From: Dermacentor variabilis
Taxonomy: Eukaryota; Arthropoda; Arachnida; Ixodida; Ixodidae
DNA length: 64,000 nt
Direction: 5' to 3'
Assembly: GCF_050947875.1 (NCBI RefSeq)
Contig: NC_134576.1
Span: forward strand, 53,754,255-53,818,254
The notes under the pieces were generated by a model that worked only from the letters and a program-made list of their open reading frames with translations, was not told the origin of the DNA and made no database searches. Below are positions 25,217-35,100 of the stretch, piece by piece; position 1 is the stretch's first letter; each line of letters opens with the position of its first letter. The translations under genes and the position numbers were made by a program.

Positions 25217-26312
25217 GTGACGCACTGCCTCACCAGAGCAGGATTGGCCACCCTGGTGCAGCACTTGACCACAACCTCCTATATGATTTCAACAATCAAA
25301 CCCCGGCCCTCAGTCCCCAGCAGCTGCGAAGCAACTGACCACGGCGGCGGTCAGGCCTGTGATGCAGCAGAGGGTGCTAACAATCACTGGATCCGGACAG
25401 GCGACCATTGGAATCTGAACCTGGCAACATTTAACGCTAGAACGCTATCTAGTGAGGCGAGTCTAGCAGTGCTATTGGAGGAATTAGAGGGCAGTAAATG
25501 GGATATAATAGGGCTCAGTGAAGTTAGGAGGACAAATGAAGCATATACAGTGTTAAAAAGGGCACGTCCTGCGCTTCCGGGGCTTAGCGGAGACACGAGA
25601 ACTAGGAGTCGGATTCCTGATTAATAAGAATATAGCTGGTAACATAAAGTAATTCTATACCAATAACGAGAGAGTGGCAGGTCTTGTGAAACTTAATAAG
25701 AGGTATATATTGAAGGGAGTACAGGTCTACGCACAGACTTCAAGTCATGGTGACTAGGAAGTCGCAAGCTTCTACGAAGACGTGGAATCCGCGATGGGTA
25801 AAGTCAAAACAAAATACACTATACTGATGGGCGACTTCAATGGCAAGGTAGGCAAGAAGCAGGCTGGAGACAGGTCAGTGGGGGAATATGGCATAGGCCC
25901 TAGGAATAGCAGGGGAGAGTTATTAGTAGACTTTGAAAAACAGAAGAATATGCGGATAATAAATACGTTCACCCGCAAGCGGGATAGCCGAAATTGGACG
26001 TGCACGAGCCCGAATGACGAGACTAGAAATGAAACAGAATTTATACTCTGGGCTAACCCTGGCACCATACAAGATGTGGACGTCCTCGGCAAGGTGCGCT
26101 GCAGTGGCCATAGGGTGGTAAGAACGCGAATTAGCCTAGAGTTTAGGAGGGAACGGAAGAAACTGGTATATAAGAAACCGAACAATGAGTTAGCGGTAAG
26201 AGGGAAAATTGAGGAATTCCGGATCAAGCTACAGAACAGGTATTTGGCTTTAACTCAGCAAGAGGACCTTAGTGTTGAAACAATGAACGACAATCTAATG
26301 GGCATCATTTAG
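25217..26312 (+). pseudogene. RTE endonuclease domain, broken
   Basis: The start is visible as NLNLATFNARTL (25,410-25,445) and IIGLSEVRR (25,505-25,530). The second part is in another frame: ILMGDFNGKVGKKQAG near 25,825, INTFTRKRDSRNWTC near 25,960, and CSGHRVVRTRISLEF near 26,100. The family motif SDHR reads SGHR here, so a catalytic aspartate is lost. A frameshift lies between 25,600 and 25,780. In the active element this enzyme nicks the genomic target for reverse transcription. Confidence 0.85.
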
Positions 26313-26405
26313 GAGCGTGCAAGAGAAGTCGGTGGTAACTCCGTTAGACAGGATACCTGTAAGCTATCGCAGGCGACGAAAGATCTGATCAAGAAACGGC
26401 AATAT

Positions 26406-28260
26406 ATGGAACCCACTAACCCTTCAGCTACAAAAGAACTGGCAGAACTTTCGAAGTTAATCAACATGGGTAAGACCGCTGACATAAGGAAGTATATTAT
26501 GGATGGAATTGAACATGCTCTCAGGAACGGAGGAAGCATAAAAGCAGTGAAGAAGAAACTAGGAATAGGCAAGAATCAGATGTGTGCGTTAAGAGACAAA
26601 GCAGGCAATATCATTACTAATATGGATGAAATCGTTCAGGTTGCTGCAGACTTCTGTAGATATTTATACAGTACCAATCGCAACCACGACGATAATGGAA
26701 GAGAGAATAGTCTAGAGGAATTTGAAATCCCACAAGTAACGCCGGAATTAGTAAAGAACGCCTTGGGAGCTATCCAAAGGGGGAAGGCTGCTGGGGAGGA
26801 TCAGGTAACAGCAGATTTTTTGAAGGATGGTGTGCAGATTGTTCTAGAAAAACTGGTCACCCTGTATACGCAATGTCTCATGACCTCGAGTGTACCGGAA
26901 TCTTGGAAGAACGCTAACATAATCCTAATCCATAAGAAAGCGGACGCCAAAGACCTGAAAATTATAGACCGGTCAGCTTACTGTCCGTTGCCTAAAAAGT
27001 ATTTACTAAGGTTTTCGAAAATAGAATCAGGAACACCTTAGACTTCTGTCTATAGAAGGACCAGGCTGGATTCCGTAAAGGTTACTCAACAATAGACCAT
27101 AATCACACCATCAATCAGGTGATAGGGAAATGTGCGGAATATAACCAACTTTTATATAGAGCTTTCATTGATTACGAGAAACCATTTCATTCAGTCCAAA
27201 CCTCGGCAGTCATGGAGGCATTACGGAATCAAGGTGTAGAGTAACCGTAGGTAAAAATACTGAAAAATATCCTTAACGGCTTCACAGCCACCGTAGTCTT
27301 CCATAAAGAAAGCAACATAATTCCATTAAAGAAAGGCGTCAGGCAGGGAGATACAATCTCTCCTATGCTATTCACAGCGTGTTTACAGGAGGTATTCAGA
27401 GACCTGGGTTTGGAAGAATTGGGGATAAGAGTTAGTGGAGAACACCTTAGTAACTTGCGATTCGCCGATGATATTGCGTTGCTGAGTAACTCAGGGGACC
27501 AAGTGCAATGCATGCTCACTGACCTGGAGAGACACAGCAGAAGGGTGCGTCTAAAAATTAATCTGCAGAAAACTGAAGTAATGTTTAACAGTCTCGGAAG
27601 AGAACAGCAGTTTACGATAGGTAGCGAGGAACTGGAAGTGGTAAGGGAATACATCAACTTAGGGTAGGTAGTGACCGCGGATCCGGGTCATGAGCCTGAA
27701 ATAAGAATAAGAATGGGCTGGTGTGCGTTTGGCAGGCATTCTCAGATCATGAACAGCAGGTTACCATTATCCCTCAAGAGTAAAGTGTATAACAGTTGTG
27801 CCTTAACAGTACTCACATACGGGCAGAAACATGCAGGCTTACGAAAAGGGTTCTACTTCAATTTAGGACGACGGAACGAGCTATGGAAAGAACAATGATG
27901 GGTGTAACGTTAAGGCATAAGAAAAGAGCAGATTTGGTGAGGGAACAAATTCGAGTTAATGACATCTTAGTTGGAATCAAGAAAAAGAAATGGGCATGGG
28001 CAGGACATGTAATCCGGAGGGAAGATAACCGATGGTCATTAAGGGTTAAGAACTGGATTCCAAGGGAAGGGATGATGATGATGATTAAAAACATTATTTA
28101 TCCCTCTTTAAAGGGAAGGGGGCAATGGAATAGAGGGTGGGAGGAGGAACTACTTGAAGTAGGCCTCCTTTATCCTCTCAGCCCACTCCAGGATGGCCTC
28201 CTGAAGATCGGGCCTGGAGCTGCGCAAGGCAGCCTCCCACTGCTCCTCACTAGATATTAA
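26406..28260 (+). pseudogene. RTE reverse transcriptase, broken in several frames
   Basis: N-terminal fingers: FEIPQVTPELVKNALGAIQR and GKAAGEDQVTADFLK (26,725-26,830), then NANIILIHKKADAKDLK (26,910-26,960). The core continues in another frame with VRQGDTISPMLFTACLQEVF (27,340-27,400) and the catalytic box FADDIALLSN (27,460-27,490), which is intact. A TAG at 27,665-27,667 interrupts the conserved YxxLGQ region. The C-terminal thumb follows with MERTMMGVTLRHKKRADLV and KKKWAWAGHVIRRED (to 28,030). At least three frameshifts or stops are present, so it is inactive. Confidence 0.85.
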
Positions 28261-28605
28261 TTGCTTGAGGAAAGGGGGAAGGGGGTGCTTAGGGCACGCC
28301 CACATGATGTGGTTTAAGTCTGCTCTGGGAGAGATACAGAATTTACAAGAGCGAGAAAGGTAAATGGCAGGATGAATGCGGTGGAGGAGGTAAGGGGACG
28401 GAAAGGTGCGACTCTGCAGCTGTCGCCACAGAACTTCACACCTACGCGGGGATTTTCCCATGAGTGGCAGAAAGGTTAAGCGGTCTAATCGGTAGTGTGT
28501 GCAGATGTCGTGGTAAGTAATAAGTCGATCCCGCGCTGTAAACGGCGCCTCCTCCGTGGCGAGGTCCGACACATCTGATGCCTGAGCCCGGACTGGAAAG
28601 GGAAG
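28062..28605 (-). mobile_element. I-like LINE 3' fragment nested in the RTE, with 8-bp TSD
   Basis: The insert (28,070-28,597) sits between direct repeats AAGGGAAG at 28,062-28,069 and 28,598-28,605. Removing it restores the RTE coding run IPREG...KRSRGRQ. On the minus strand it encodes the C-terminus of an I-like LINE (28,150 upward): YHDICTHYRLDR, the Cys/His cluster CKFCISPRADLNHIMWACP, and EQWEAALRSSRPDLQEAIL. It ends in a (ATC)n tail at its 3' end. It is severely 5'-truncated and cannot be autonomous. The 175-aa minus frame starts outside it, in RTE sequence. Confidence 0.9.
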
Positions 28606-28774
28606 CGTAGCAGAGGACGGCAGAAACTTAGGTGGGCGGATGAGATGAACAAGTTTGCAGGGACGACATGGCCACAATTAGTACATGACCGGGGTAGTTG
28701 GAGAAGCATGGGAGAGGCCTTCGCCCTGCAGTGTGCGTAACCAGGCTGATGATGATGATGATGATGATAATGAT

Positions 28775-28966
28775 GATGTCCTCTCATCACATCTAGAAGA
28801 AACAGTGCCGTTACTCACCGCACGCATTTTGCTCCTCTTCCCGTTTTGTAGCGGTTCTATAAGTGATCACACATTCGAATGGTCTCACGGAAGTTATCGT
28901 ACAGCTCTGCTAGGCTTTTTGGGTGCGTTGATTTTGCTACACGTTAAATTGCAAGCATGTTTTCGT
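28775..28966 (+). repeat. Last array unit, truncated
   Basis: After the RTE tail the sequence resumes the array: GTGCCGTTACTCACCGCACG, then GTGATCACACATTCGAATGG, then TCGTACAGCTCTGCTAGGC. It matches 11,660-11,800. The match ends where the inverted repeat begins at about 28,967 and does not resume on the other side of that element. Confidence 0.8.
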
Positions 28967-31274
28967 GAATGCGAGAGAAGAAAAGCGCAGCGACCTGCAA
29001 AATTGCCTCTGCGACGACATGGCGCCAGAGAAGTGCATGTCGTCTGTATCGGAGGAAAGCGTTGCATGAGCGGAGGTCTGTCTGTTGCGCTGCTATGGAT
29101 CGTACCCACCCTGGAGCGACCTTTACCCCGTGTCACCCACGCGCCGCCTCTCGCAATCTCCCGATTACAGGAAGTCGCGCCACACATGGCTTCGTTTGCA
29201 ACCTGCCGCACGAAAGAGAGTGTCCGCCCGCCCCCCCTCCTGTGTACATATCGCGAAACGAGAACACGTATGCAGCGGCGCTCAAATTTTGCGTTAGGGA
29301 GGATCGTAATCAGGGGTTAATTTTATTTATTGTGATCGTGCCTGCTCATCTCTTTACTCAATAGCCGTTAACTCTTATATGGTGGAAGACGTGACTGGAC
29401 GGAGCCGCGAGCCAGTCCTAAGTGGCCTATGTCAATTAATTTACTGTCTCATCTGCAGGTTTGAATACCGCGCCATATTTTAGCGCTTGTTTGCTAGGTA
29501 AATGTTGCCACCCCATGTGGATGGAAAGATTTTTTTTTTGCGACTGTCTTTTGTTTCATACTTCACGCCTTCTTTGCCGTAGTCTGCCACTCGCGCGCTG
29601 GTAGTTTGACTTCCCGTGCTTCTTCCGTTTGCTGCGCTCAGAAACAGTGACGTCTAGATGATGCACAACATTCGATAGGGTAAGTAAAAGATGCTCGTCT
29701 GCCTATTTATCACAGCGGTGCGAATAAATGTGTTTGGAGGTCGGCGCTGGTCGACGACGCGGCCGCATGCCAACGCTGCCGCAGTGCCTCCGTCTCCTTT
29801 CTCAATGCCCGTGAAGATTGATTACCCCCTCGTTGGCGATACGACAAAGAACTACTGCAAGTTTCTCACTCGTTTGATTTTATAACGGGCACACGATCAC
29901 GGAGGTTTCTTGCGTGCGCTCACATACACACTTCACTTGCGGTGCGGACGTCGGAGCCGGTTGTTCTGCTACAAAAGAGTGCAGGAGTGATTGCTCCGTC
30001 TGCGAACAATATTCCCTCTTGTATGTCTATTATTTGTAGTCATAGTTCTTGCACATCGCATTCATAAGTGAACCATGCATGTATACCTACACAAAGTATT
30101 TTTTTGTAATTTAATGTTGCGTAAAAAATATAGCAATCACTTTTATTGCGATAGCGATTATATGGACACTCCAGGCGCATTCCCACCGTCGGCGTCGCCG
30201 TTATGCCACCTCTAAAGTGCAAGTGCAATAACGTCGGGGCCTCGCGCCGTGTGCTGTGGGTGCGAGTGAGAGCGTGGAAGGGTGAATCGAGCATGGCGGC
30301 TCGATTTCGCGCTCGCGGAAAGGAAGCGCACCGCCTTTTATTGCATGCAAGGTCCAGGGAGCAGAGAGGGCGTGTTCTAGTCCGGTGCTTGCTGCTGCTG
30401 CCGCTTTTGCTGACGCTAGTGTTTTGACAGCGAGTCTCCGCGGTTATCGAGTGAAACGTGCCAGTTTGTCTCTGCACATGCTTGTGAATGTAGTTAGTAA
30501 GCGAATTCTTACATCTTTATTCCGCTGATAAAACTACTATCCTTACGTCGTATAGCTGTGGAGCAATTTGATATGGGAGTCGACGCGTCATCTTTCGGAC
30601 GAAACTACGGCTTTTTTTTTTCGACATGTACGCCACTGAAACTTTTTAAATTTGCAATAACAAAATTGAATGAGGGTCGCACTTCCAGTAAAAAAAAACT
30701 GGCCTACAAAAAGCTAAATCGTTCAAAATTTCTGCAATATTTTGACGACATCTATTTGCACGTTTCTTAGCTAAGCTACGATATTGTGTGGTACCACGTT
30801 TTGGCTTCAAACAAATGGGTAACGTAAATTGCCTGTGTGAACATGCGTAATACAGTCAACATGCCGAATGAAGTATAAAACAGATTTATTTCTTATTGTT
30901 TAATGCAGTAGATAACGAAAAAATCATATGCATAACGCGAAATAAATAATCATGACAAAAGGGTATACGTAGCCACGTTTCTTTAGCACAATACCGCTAA
31001 ACTTAAGCATTTCGGCAGCGCAAGTTAGCACCCCAGCGTGGCATGGCTTCCACAAAATTTGATGCCAATGCCTAAGCTCTCACCGAGTTGACGGCGCGTT
31101 TTAGCGTTAAAATAACCCCTTTGTATTTACTTTTATTTGATAAACTCAGAGCAACAACAGGTGTCACGTAGTCATGATTGTGTACCACAATTATTTCGAA
31201 AATTCAGGCTGCTGTTCCAGTCTCAGTCGGCAGCTTCTTCTCCTTAAAGTACCTGATAGCTTCAGGTGCTTCAC
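28967..31274 (+). repeat. Left arm of giant inverted repeat
   Basis: Landmarks matched in reverse complement by the right arm: CACATGGCGCCAG-type end block, CATCTGCAGGTTTGAA (29,450), CACCCCATGTGGAT (29,509), GTCCGCACC/GGTGCGGACGTC (29,940), ATTATATGGACACTCCAGGC (30,158), GTGTGCTGTGGGTGCGAGTG (30,250), and CAGTCTCAGTCGG (31,220). The block at 30,110-30,210 resembles a dispersed short repeat that I know from ticks (TGGACACTCCAGGCGCATT). ORFs here are not supported as genes. Confidence 0.9.
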
Positions 31275-31459
31275 GGAACAAATGAACAGGCACCTATACT
31301 TTCATCTTTGATGAGAGGTCGCTTGAACACGGAGGGTGCTTAGACTACGAGCCCAGGTTTAGCTTTAAATTTCGCAGTATTTCCACTTACCCAATCGGCA
31401 CATCACTTATCGCTATTTCGTCACTGCAGAGCATCGAATCTTTCCGCCCGAGCTGCCCT

Positions 31460-31800
31460 TAGACATTTTTTTTTTCGGAATGTGTGGAGGATCGGGAATA
31501 AAAAGCAGTGTCATAGCATTTTCACATGGGTTGGGCTTTGCGCAGGTATTGACAGAGTAGCGGGAACTTGACAGGTTTGAGCTTCACAACATAGCGCGGC
31601 TGGAACTCCCCAAGTCGAATGTCACGCAAAGCACGAGCGATGAAGTTTCTGCGGAAACCTTGATTACATGAAAAACAAAGTGTCTCAACTTCTATCTCTT
31701 ACCAAAAGCTTCCGTGTACTGAAAATCAATTACCTGCTTCCAGCGCGTGTTTACGTCATCAATCATCACTACCAGTATGTAGTTTGCAGTTTGGTCCGTT
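31460..31800 (-). pseudogene. P-element/THAP9-type transposase core remnant
   Basis: On the minus strand, three pieces occur in order: ILVVMIDDVNTRWKQVIDFQ (31,708-31,790), VLCVTFDLGSSSRAML (31,585-31,640), and NTCAKPNPCENAMTLLFIPD followed by PPH (31,480-31,540). P-type transposases have the order KWKQ..., then D(M)GASNRxMW, then a DxPHxxKN motif around catalytic aspartates of an RNase H-like fold. Frameshifts and stops separate the pieces and the conserved W after AM is lost, so it is dead. It supplies the only coding clue to the identity of the foldback. Confidence 0.7.
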
Positions 31801-32181
31801 TCTGGGAGCGTTGTCTTGTCAAGGAGCCGTCACCGCTGCCGTCTTGCTCGACGCTCTTACTAATATGGCGGAACCTTTCCCGATTACATGCATCGCAGCC
31901 ACTTTCCCCTTTTTTATGCTTATGATCGCCTTCAAGACACCGGGCTTATCGCGCATTATTGTACAGGCATAAAAATGAAGATACGCGTGTTATGGTAGAG
32001 GCATGGCATATCTATAATGGCGGAAGTGCATGTGTGAGTCAGCCTTCGATTACTTTACATAAGGAAGAGATTAAGTGCTTTAACAGTTATCTCCCACGTA
32101 GACCAGCACATGTACCCGACTGACACGTGGTGTCACCATTCCTATCAGTGCTCCCTTCAAGTGATAGTCGGCGTTCGTGTT

Positions 32182-32279
32182 GTTGTCCACTTCTCTACTG
32201 TTGTGTCCTGTCTGCACGCCTCACCTCGTTTTTGAATAATGAATCCTTGTCAACTAGCTCAGCATTCTGTCGTTCTAAA
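32182..32279 (+). repeat. Dispersed repeat shared with 45,284-45,381
   Basis: The segment starting TTGTCCACTTCTCTACTGTT and containing GTCCTGTCTGCACGCCTCAC and ATAATGAATCCTT nearly matches 45,284-45,381. The second copy forms one arm of a hairpin there. The family is not identified. It looks like a transposon terminus. Confidence 0.8.
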
Positions 32280-32352
32280 CCTGATTATGATGCGAGAAAC
32301 ATAGACAAAAACAAATGTGTGAAGGTACCTCACTGTCATTGACTCAGAACTA

Positions 32353-32430
32353 CTGCTACTGCTGCTGCTGCTGCTGCTTGCTGCTGCTTGCTGCTGCTGC
32401 TGCTTGCTGCTGCTTGCTGCTGCCGCTGCT
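32353..32430 (+). repeat. CTG/TTG-type microsatellite
   Basis: The run consists of CTGCTGCTG blocks punctuated by CTTG (CTGCTGCTTGCTGCTG and so on) and ends at the inner end of the right inverted arm. Confidence 0.95.
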
Positions 32431-34822
32431 GTGAAGCACCTGCAGCTATCAGGCACTTTAGGGAGAAGAAGCCGCCAACCGAGACTGGAACAGCACCATG
32501 ATTTTCCTAAATAATTTTTAATGTGGTACACAATCATGACGACGTGATACCTGTGTTTGCTCTGAGTTTATGAAACAAAAGTCAACACGAAGGGGCCATT
32601 TCAACGCTGAAACGCGCCGTAAAGTCGGTGAGAGCTTAGGCATGGGGAGGGGACATCAAATTTTGTGGAAGCCACGTCCGGCGGTTCTAACTTCCGCTGC
32701 CGCGATGCTTCAGTTTAGTGGTATTGTGCTAAAGAAACGTGGCTACGCATGTGCTTCTGTCATGATTACTTCTTTCGCGTAATGCATCTTTATTTTTCGT
32801 TATCGACTGCACTGAACAATAAGAAATAAATTTGTTTCTTACTTCATTCGTTACGTTGACTGTACTACACATGTCCACACAGGCAAGTTACGTTACACAT
32901 TTGTTTCAACCTGTAATAAAGCTTAATTTCACGTCGCAGTTATTTTACTATCAGCCAAAACCTGGCACCACGCAATTTTGTAGCTAAGATAGTAAACGTG
33001 CACATAGATATTGTCCAAAAATGCAGAATTTTGAATGATTTATCCTTTTGTAGGCCCGTTTTTTTTTTATTGAAAGCACTATCCCCAGTCAATTTTGCTA
33101 TTGCAGATTTAAAAATTTCAGTGGGGTACATGTCGAAAAAGGAAAGCCGTAGTTTCGACCGAAAGACGAAGCGTCGACTGCGATATCAAATTACTGCACA
33201 GCTATAAGAAGTAAGGATAGTAGTTTTATCAGCCGCATAAGCATGTAAGAATTCGCTTATGAACTACAATGGCAAGCATGCGCAGAGACAAACAAGCACA
33301 TTTCACTCGATGACTGCGGACCCTCGCTTTCAAAACACTTACGTCAGGAAGAGCGGCAGCGGCAGCAAGCGCCGGAGTAGAACGCGCCCTCTCTGCTCCC
33401 TGTGCCTTGCACGCAATAAAAGGCGGAGCGCTTACTGCCCGCGACCATCTCTCTCGCGGGCGATATGGAGCCGCCATCCTCGATTCACCCTTCCACGCTG
33501 TCACTCGCACCCATAGCACACGGCTCGGGGCCACGATGTTATCGCACTTGCAATTTATACGCGGCATAACGGCGACGCCAACGGACGAAATGCGCCTGGA
33601 GTGCCCGTATAATCGATATCGCAGTAAAAGAGATTACTATAACTTTTTACGCAACAGTAAGTTACAAAAAAATATATTTTGTATAGGTATACATGCATGC
33701 TTTATATATGAATGCGAGGGGCAAAAAATATAACTGCAAATAATAGATATACAAGAATGAATATTGTTCGCAGACGGAGGAATCATTTCTCCACTCTTTC
33801 GTATCAGAACAACCGGCGCCGACGTCCGTAGCGCAAGTGAAGTGTGCATGTGAGCGCACTCAAGAAAACTCCGTGGTCGTGTGCCCGTCAGAAAAATCAA
33901 ACGAGTGAGAAACTAGCAGTAGTTTTTGTTGTACCGCCAACGGAGGGGGGGGGGGGGGGTAATCAGTCTTCACGGGCACTCAGAAAGGAGACGCAGGCAC
34001 TGTGGCATCGTTGGTTTGCCGCCGCATTGTTTGTATATACCAGCGCCGACCTCCAGACACCTTTATGTGCACCCTTGTGATAAATAAGCCGAGGAGCATC
34101 TTGTAGATACCCTCTCGAAGATTGTGCACCAGGTAGACGTCACTGTTTCCGAGCGCAGCAAACGGAAATAGCACGCGAAGTCAAACTACCAACGCGCCAG
34201 CGGCTGACTACGGCAAAGAAGGCGGGAAGTATTAAACAAAAGACCATGGCAAAAAAAATAATTTTATCCACATGGGGTGGCAGAATTTACCTAGCAAATA
34301 AGCGCTAAAGAATGGCGCAGTTTTCAAACCTGCAGACGAGATAGTAAATTCATTGACATAGGCCACTTAGGACTTGCTCGCGGCTCCATCCAGTCACGTC
34401 TTCGACCATCGAAGAGTTAACGGCTATTTAGTAAGGAGATGAGCAGACACGATACCAATAAATAAAGTTCACCCACGATTACGATCCTCACTAACGCAAA
34501 ATTAGAGCGCGGCTGCATATGTGTTTTCGTTTCGCGATATGTGTACAGGTGGGCGCGGACAATCTCTTTCGCGCGGCACGTTGCAAACGCAGCGATGGGC
34601 GGCGCGACTTCCTGTAATCGGGAGATTACAGGAAGTCTAGGAAGTCTATAGGAAATGTGCTACGGATCGTGCCCACTCTAGGGTGGGCAAGATCCGTAGC
34701 ATCCCCACAGGCAGACCTGCGCTCATGCAACGCTTTCCTCCGATACAGACGATGCGGGATACTCTGGCGCCATGTCGCAGGGTCAATCTCGCGGGGCACT
34801 GCGCTTTTCTTCTCGCGCATTC
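32431..34822 (-). repeat. Right arm of giant inverted repeat
   Basis: This is the reverse complement of 28,967-31,274 with substitutions and indels. It carries a G run at about 33,943-33,959 absent from the left arm. Near its outer end are two extra small palindromes: TAATCGGGAGATTA (34,614-34,627), and CTACGGATCGTGCCCAC paired with GTGGGCAAGATCCGTAG (34,661-34,700). These have no equivalent on the left side and look like local rearrangements. Confidence 0.9.
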
Positions 34823-34859
34823 GCCGTAACTTCGTTCTCCGCTTTCCCCATCATTGTGA

Positions 34860-35100
34860 CATTGCACCTTCCTCCTCCACTTTCCTCCTCGCGCTCTCTC
34901 CGCTCTCGCAGTCTTTCAGCTACTGCTGCGCGCCGCGTTCACTTTCATCCTTCGCTGTGTTCGTTAGCTCGGCTGCGAGCGACAACGCCGACTCTCTCCG
35001 CAGAAACGGGCGCCGAGGAGCTGCGCTTTAAAAAGACTCAGGTCAAAACACTTACACGCGCGTCGTGAGTAGCACTGTTTGCGAACACCAGAGCAGCTGA
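34860..35100 (+). promoter_or_regulatory. CpG-rich possible promoter region
   Basis: Pyrimidine- and CpG-rich DNA (CTTCCTCCTCCACTTTCCTC, GCTCGGCTGCGAGCGACAAC) leads to a TATA-like TTTAAAAAG at about 35,027. It lies just outside the foldback and about 1.2 kb upstream of the exon candidate at 36,308. No transcription evidence is available. The call rests on composition only. Confidence 0.2.

Larger units (their letters stand above)
25059..28770 (+). mobile_element. RTE-type LINE, near full length, inactivated
   Basis: The order is a tRNA-like 5' head, an apurinic-type endonuclease, a reverse transcriptase, a C-terminal tail and a TGATGATGATGATGATGA run at the 3' end. The fragments fit the tick RTE family often annotated as craniofacial development protein 2-like. 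Without the 528-bp nested insertion it is about 3.2 kb. It interrupts array unit G: the flanks CTAACTCGGCAAA (25,048) and GTCCTCTCATCAC (28,779) are contiguous in the paralogous unit at 11,620-11,660. Stops and frameshifts occur in every domain, so it cannot move by itself. Confidence 0.9.
1..28966. repeat. Degenerate tandem array, unit about 3.1 kb, with 13.4-kb higher-order duplication
   Basis: Reading the region against itself shows the same ordered blocks recurring: a donor-like block, a block containing TATAGTAGCATGCTGATGC, a block around ACAAATAAAAATGCTATGAT, an ATG block, then a GTCGAGCTAAA block. Donor blocks at 8376/11522 and 21894/24947 are 3,146 and 3,053 bp apart. ATG blocks at 6841/9949 and 20302/23472 are 3,108 and 3,170 bp apart. 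The whole 5.7-11.6 kb stretch recurs at 19.1-25.0 kb with an offset of 13.4-13.5 kb. Copies are diverged and carry many indels, so this is an old array. It is AT-rich, unlike the CpG-richer DNA after 28,967. The left edge lies outside the window and the right edge is cut by the foldback element. I cannot name the family. Confidence 0.75.
31275..32430. other. Spacer of the foldback element
   Basis: This is single-copy relative to the arms. It holds the P-type transposase remnant (31,460-31,800, minus strand), a stretch without recognisable content (31,980-32,180), a dispersed short repeat (32,182-32,279) and a CTG-type microsatellite (32,353-32,430) that abuts the start of the right arm. Confidence 0.8.
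28967..34822. mobile_element. Giant foldback element with P-element-type core
   Basis: Two long inverted arms (28,967-31,274 and 32,431-34,822) flank a spacer with a decayed P-element/THAP9-type transposase. The outer ends both read GAATGCG followed by GAGAAGAAAAGCGCAG. The arms are about 2.3 and 2.4 kb, diverged but colinear throughout. In DNA transposons such long inverted ends define foldback elements. Transcribed, the region would form a hairpin RNA of more than 2 kb. No clear target-site duplication is seen, and the DNA on the right is unrelated to the array on the left. Confidence 0.85.

Noticed and set aside
25772..26227. 151-codon minus-strand ORF inside the RTE
   Set aside because: It is the antisense shadow of the endonuclease frame.
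28685..29320. 211-codon plus-strand ORF and overlapping frames
   Set aside because: It crosses the RTE tail, the array remnant and the left foldback arm, with no motif. The Asp run is the (GATGAT)n tail.
31668..31972. Plus-strand ORFs in the foldback spacer
   Set aside because: They are antisense to the P-type transposase remnant.
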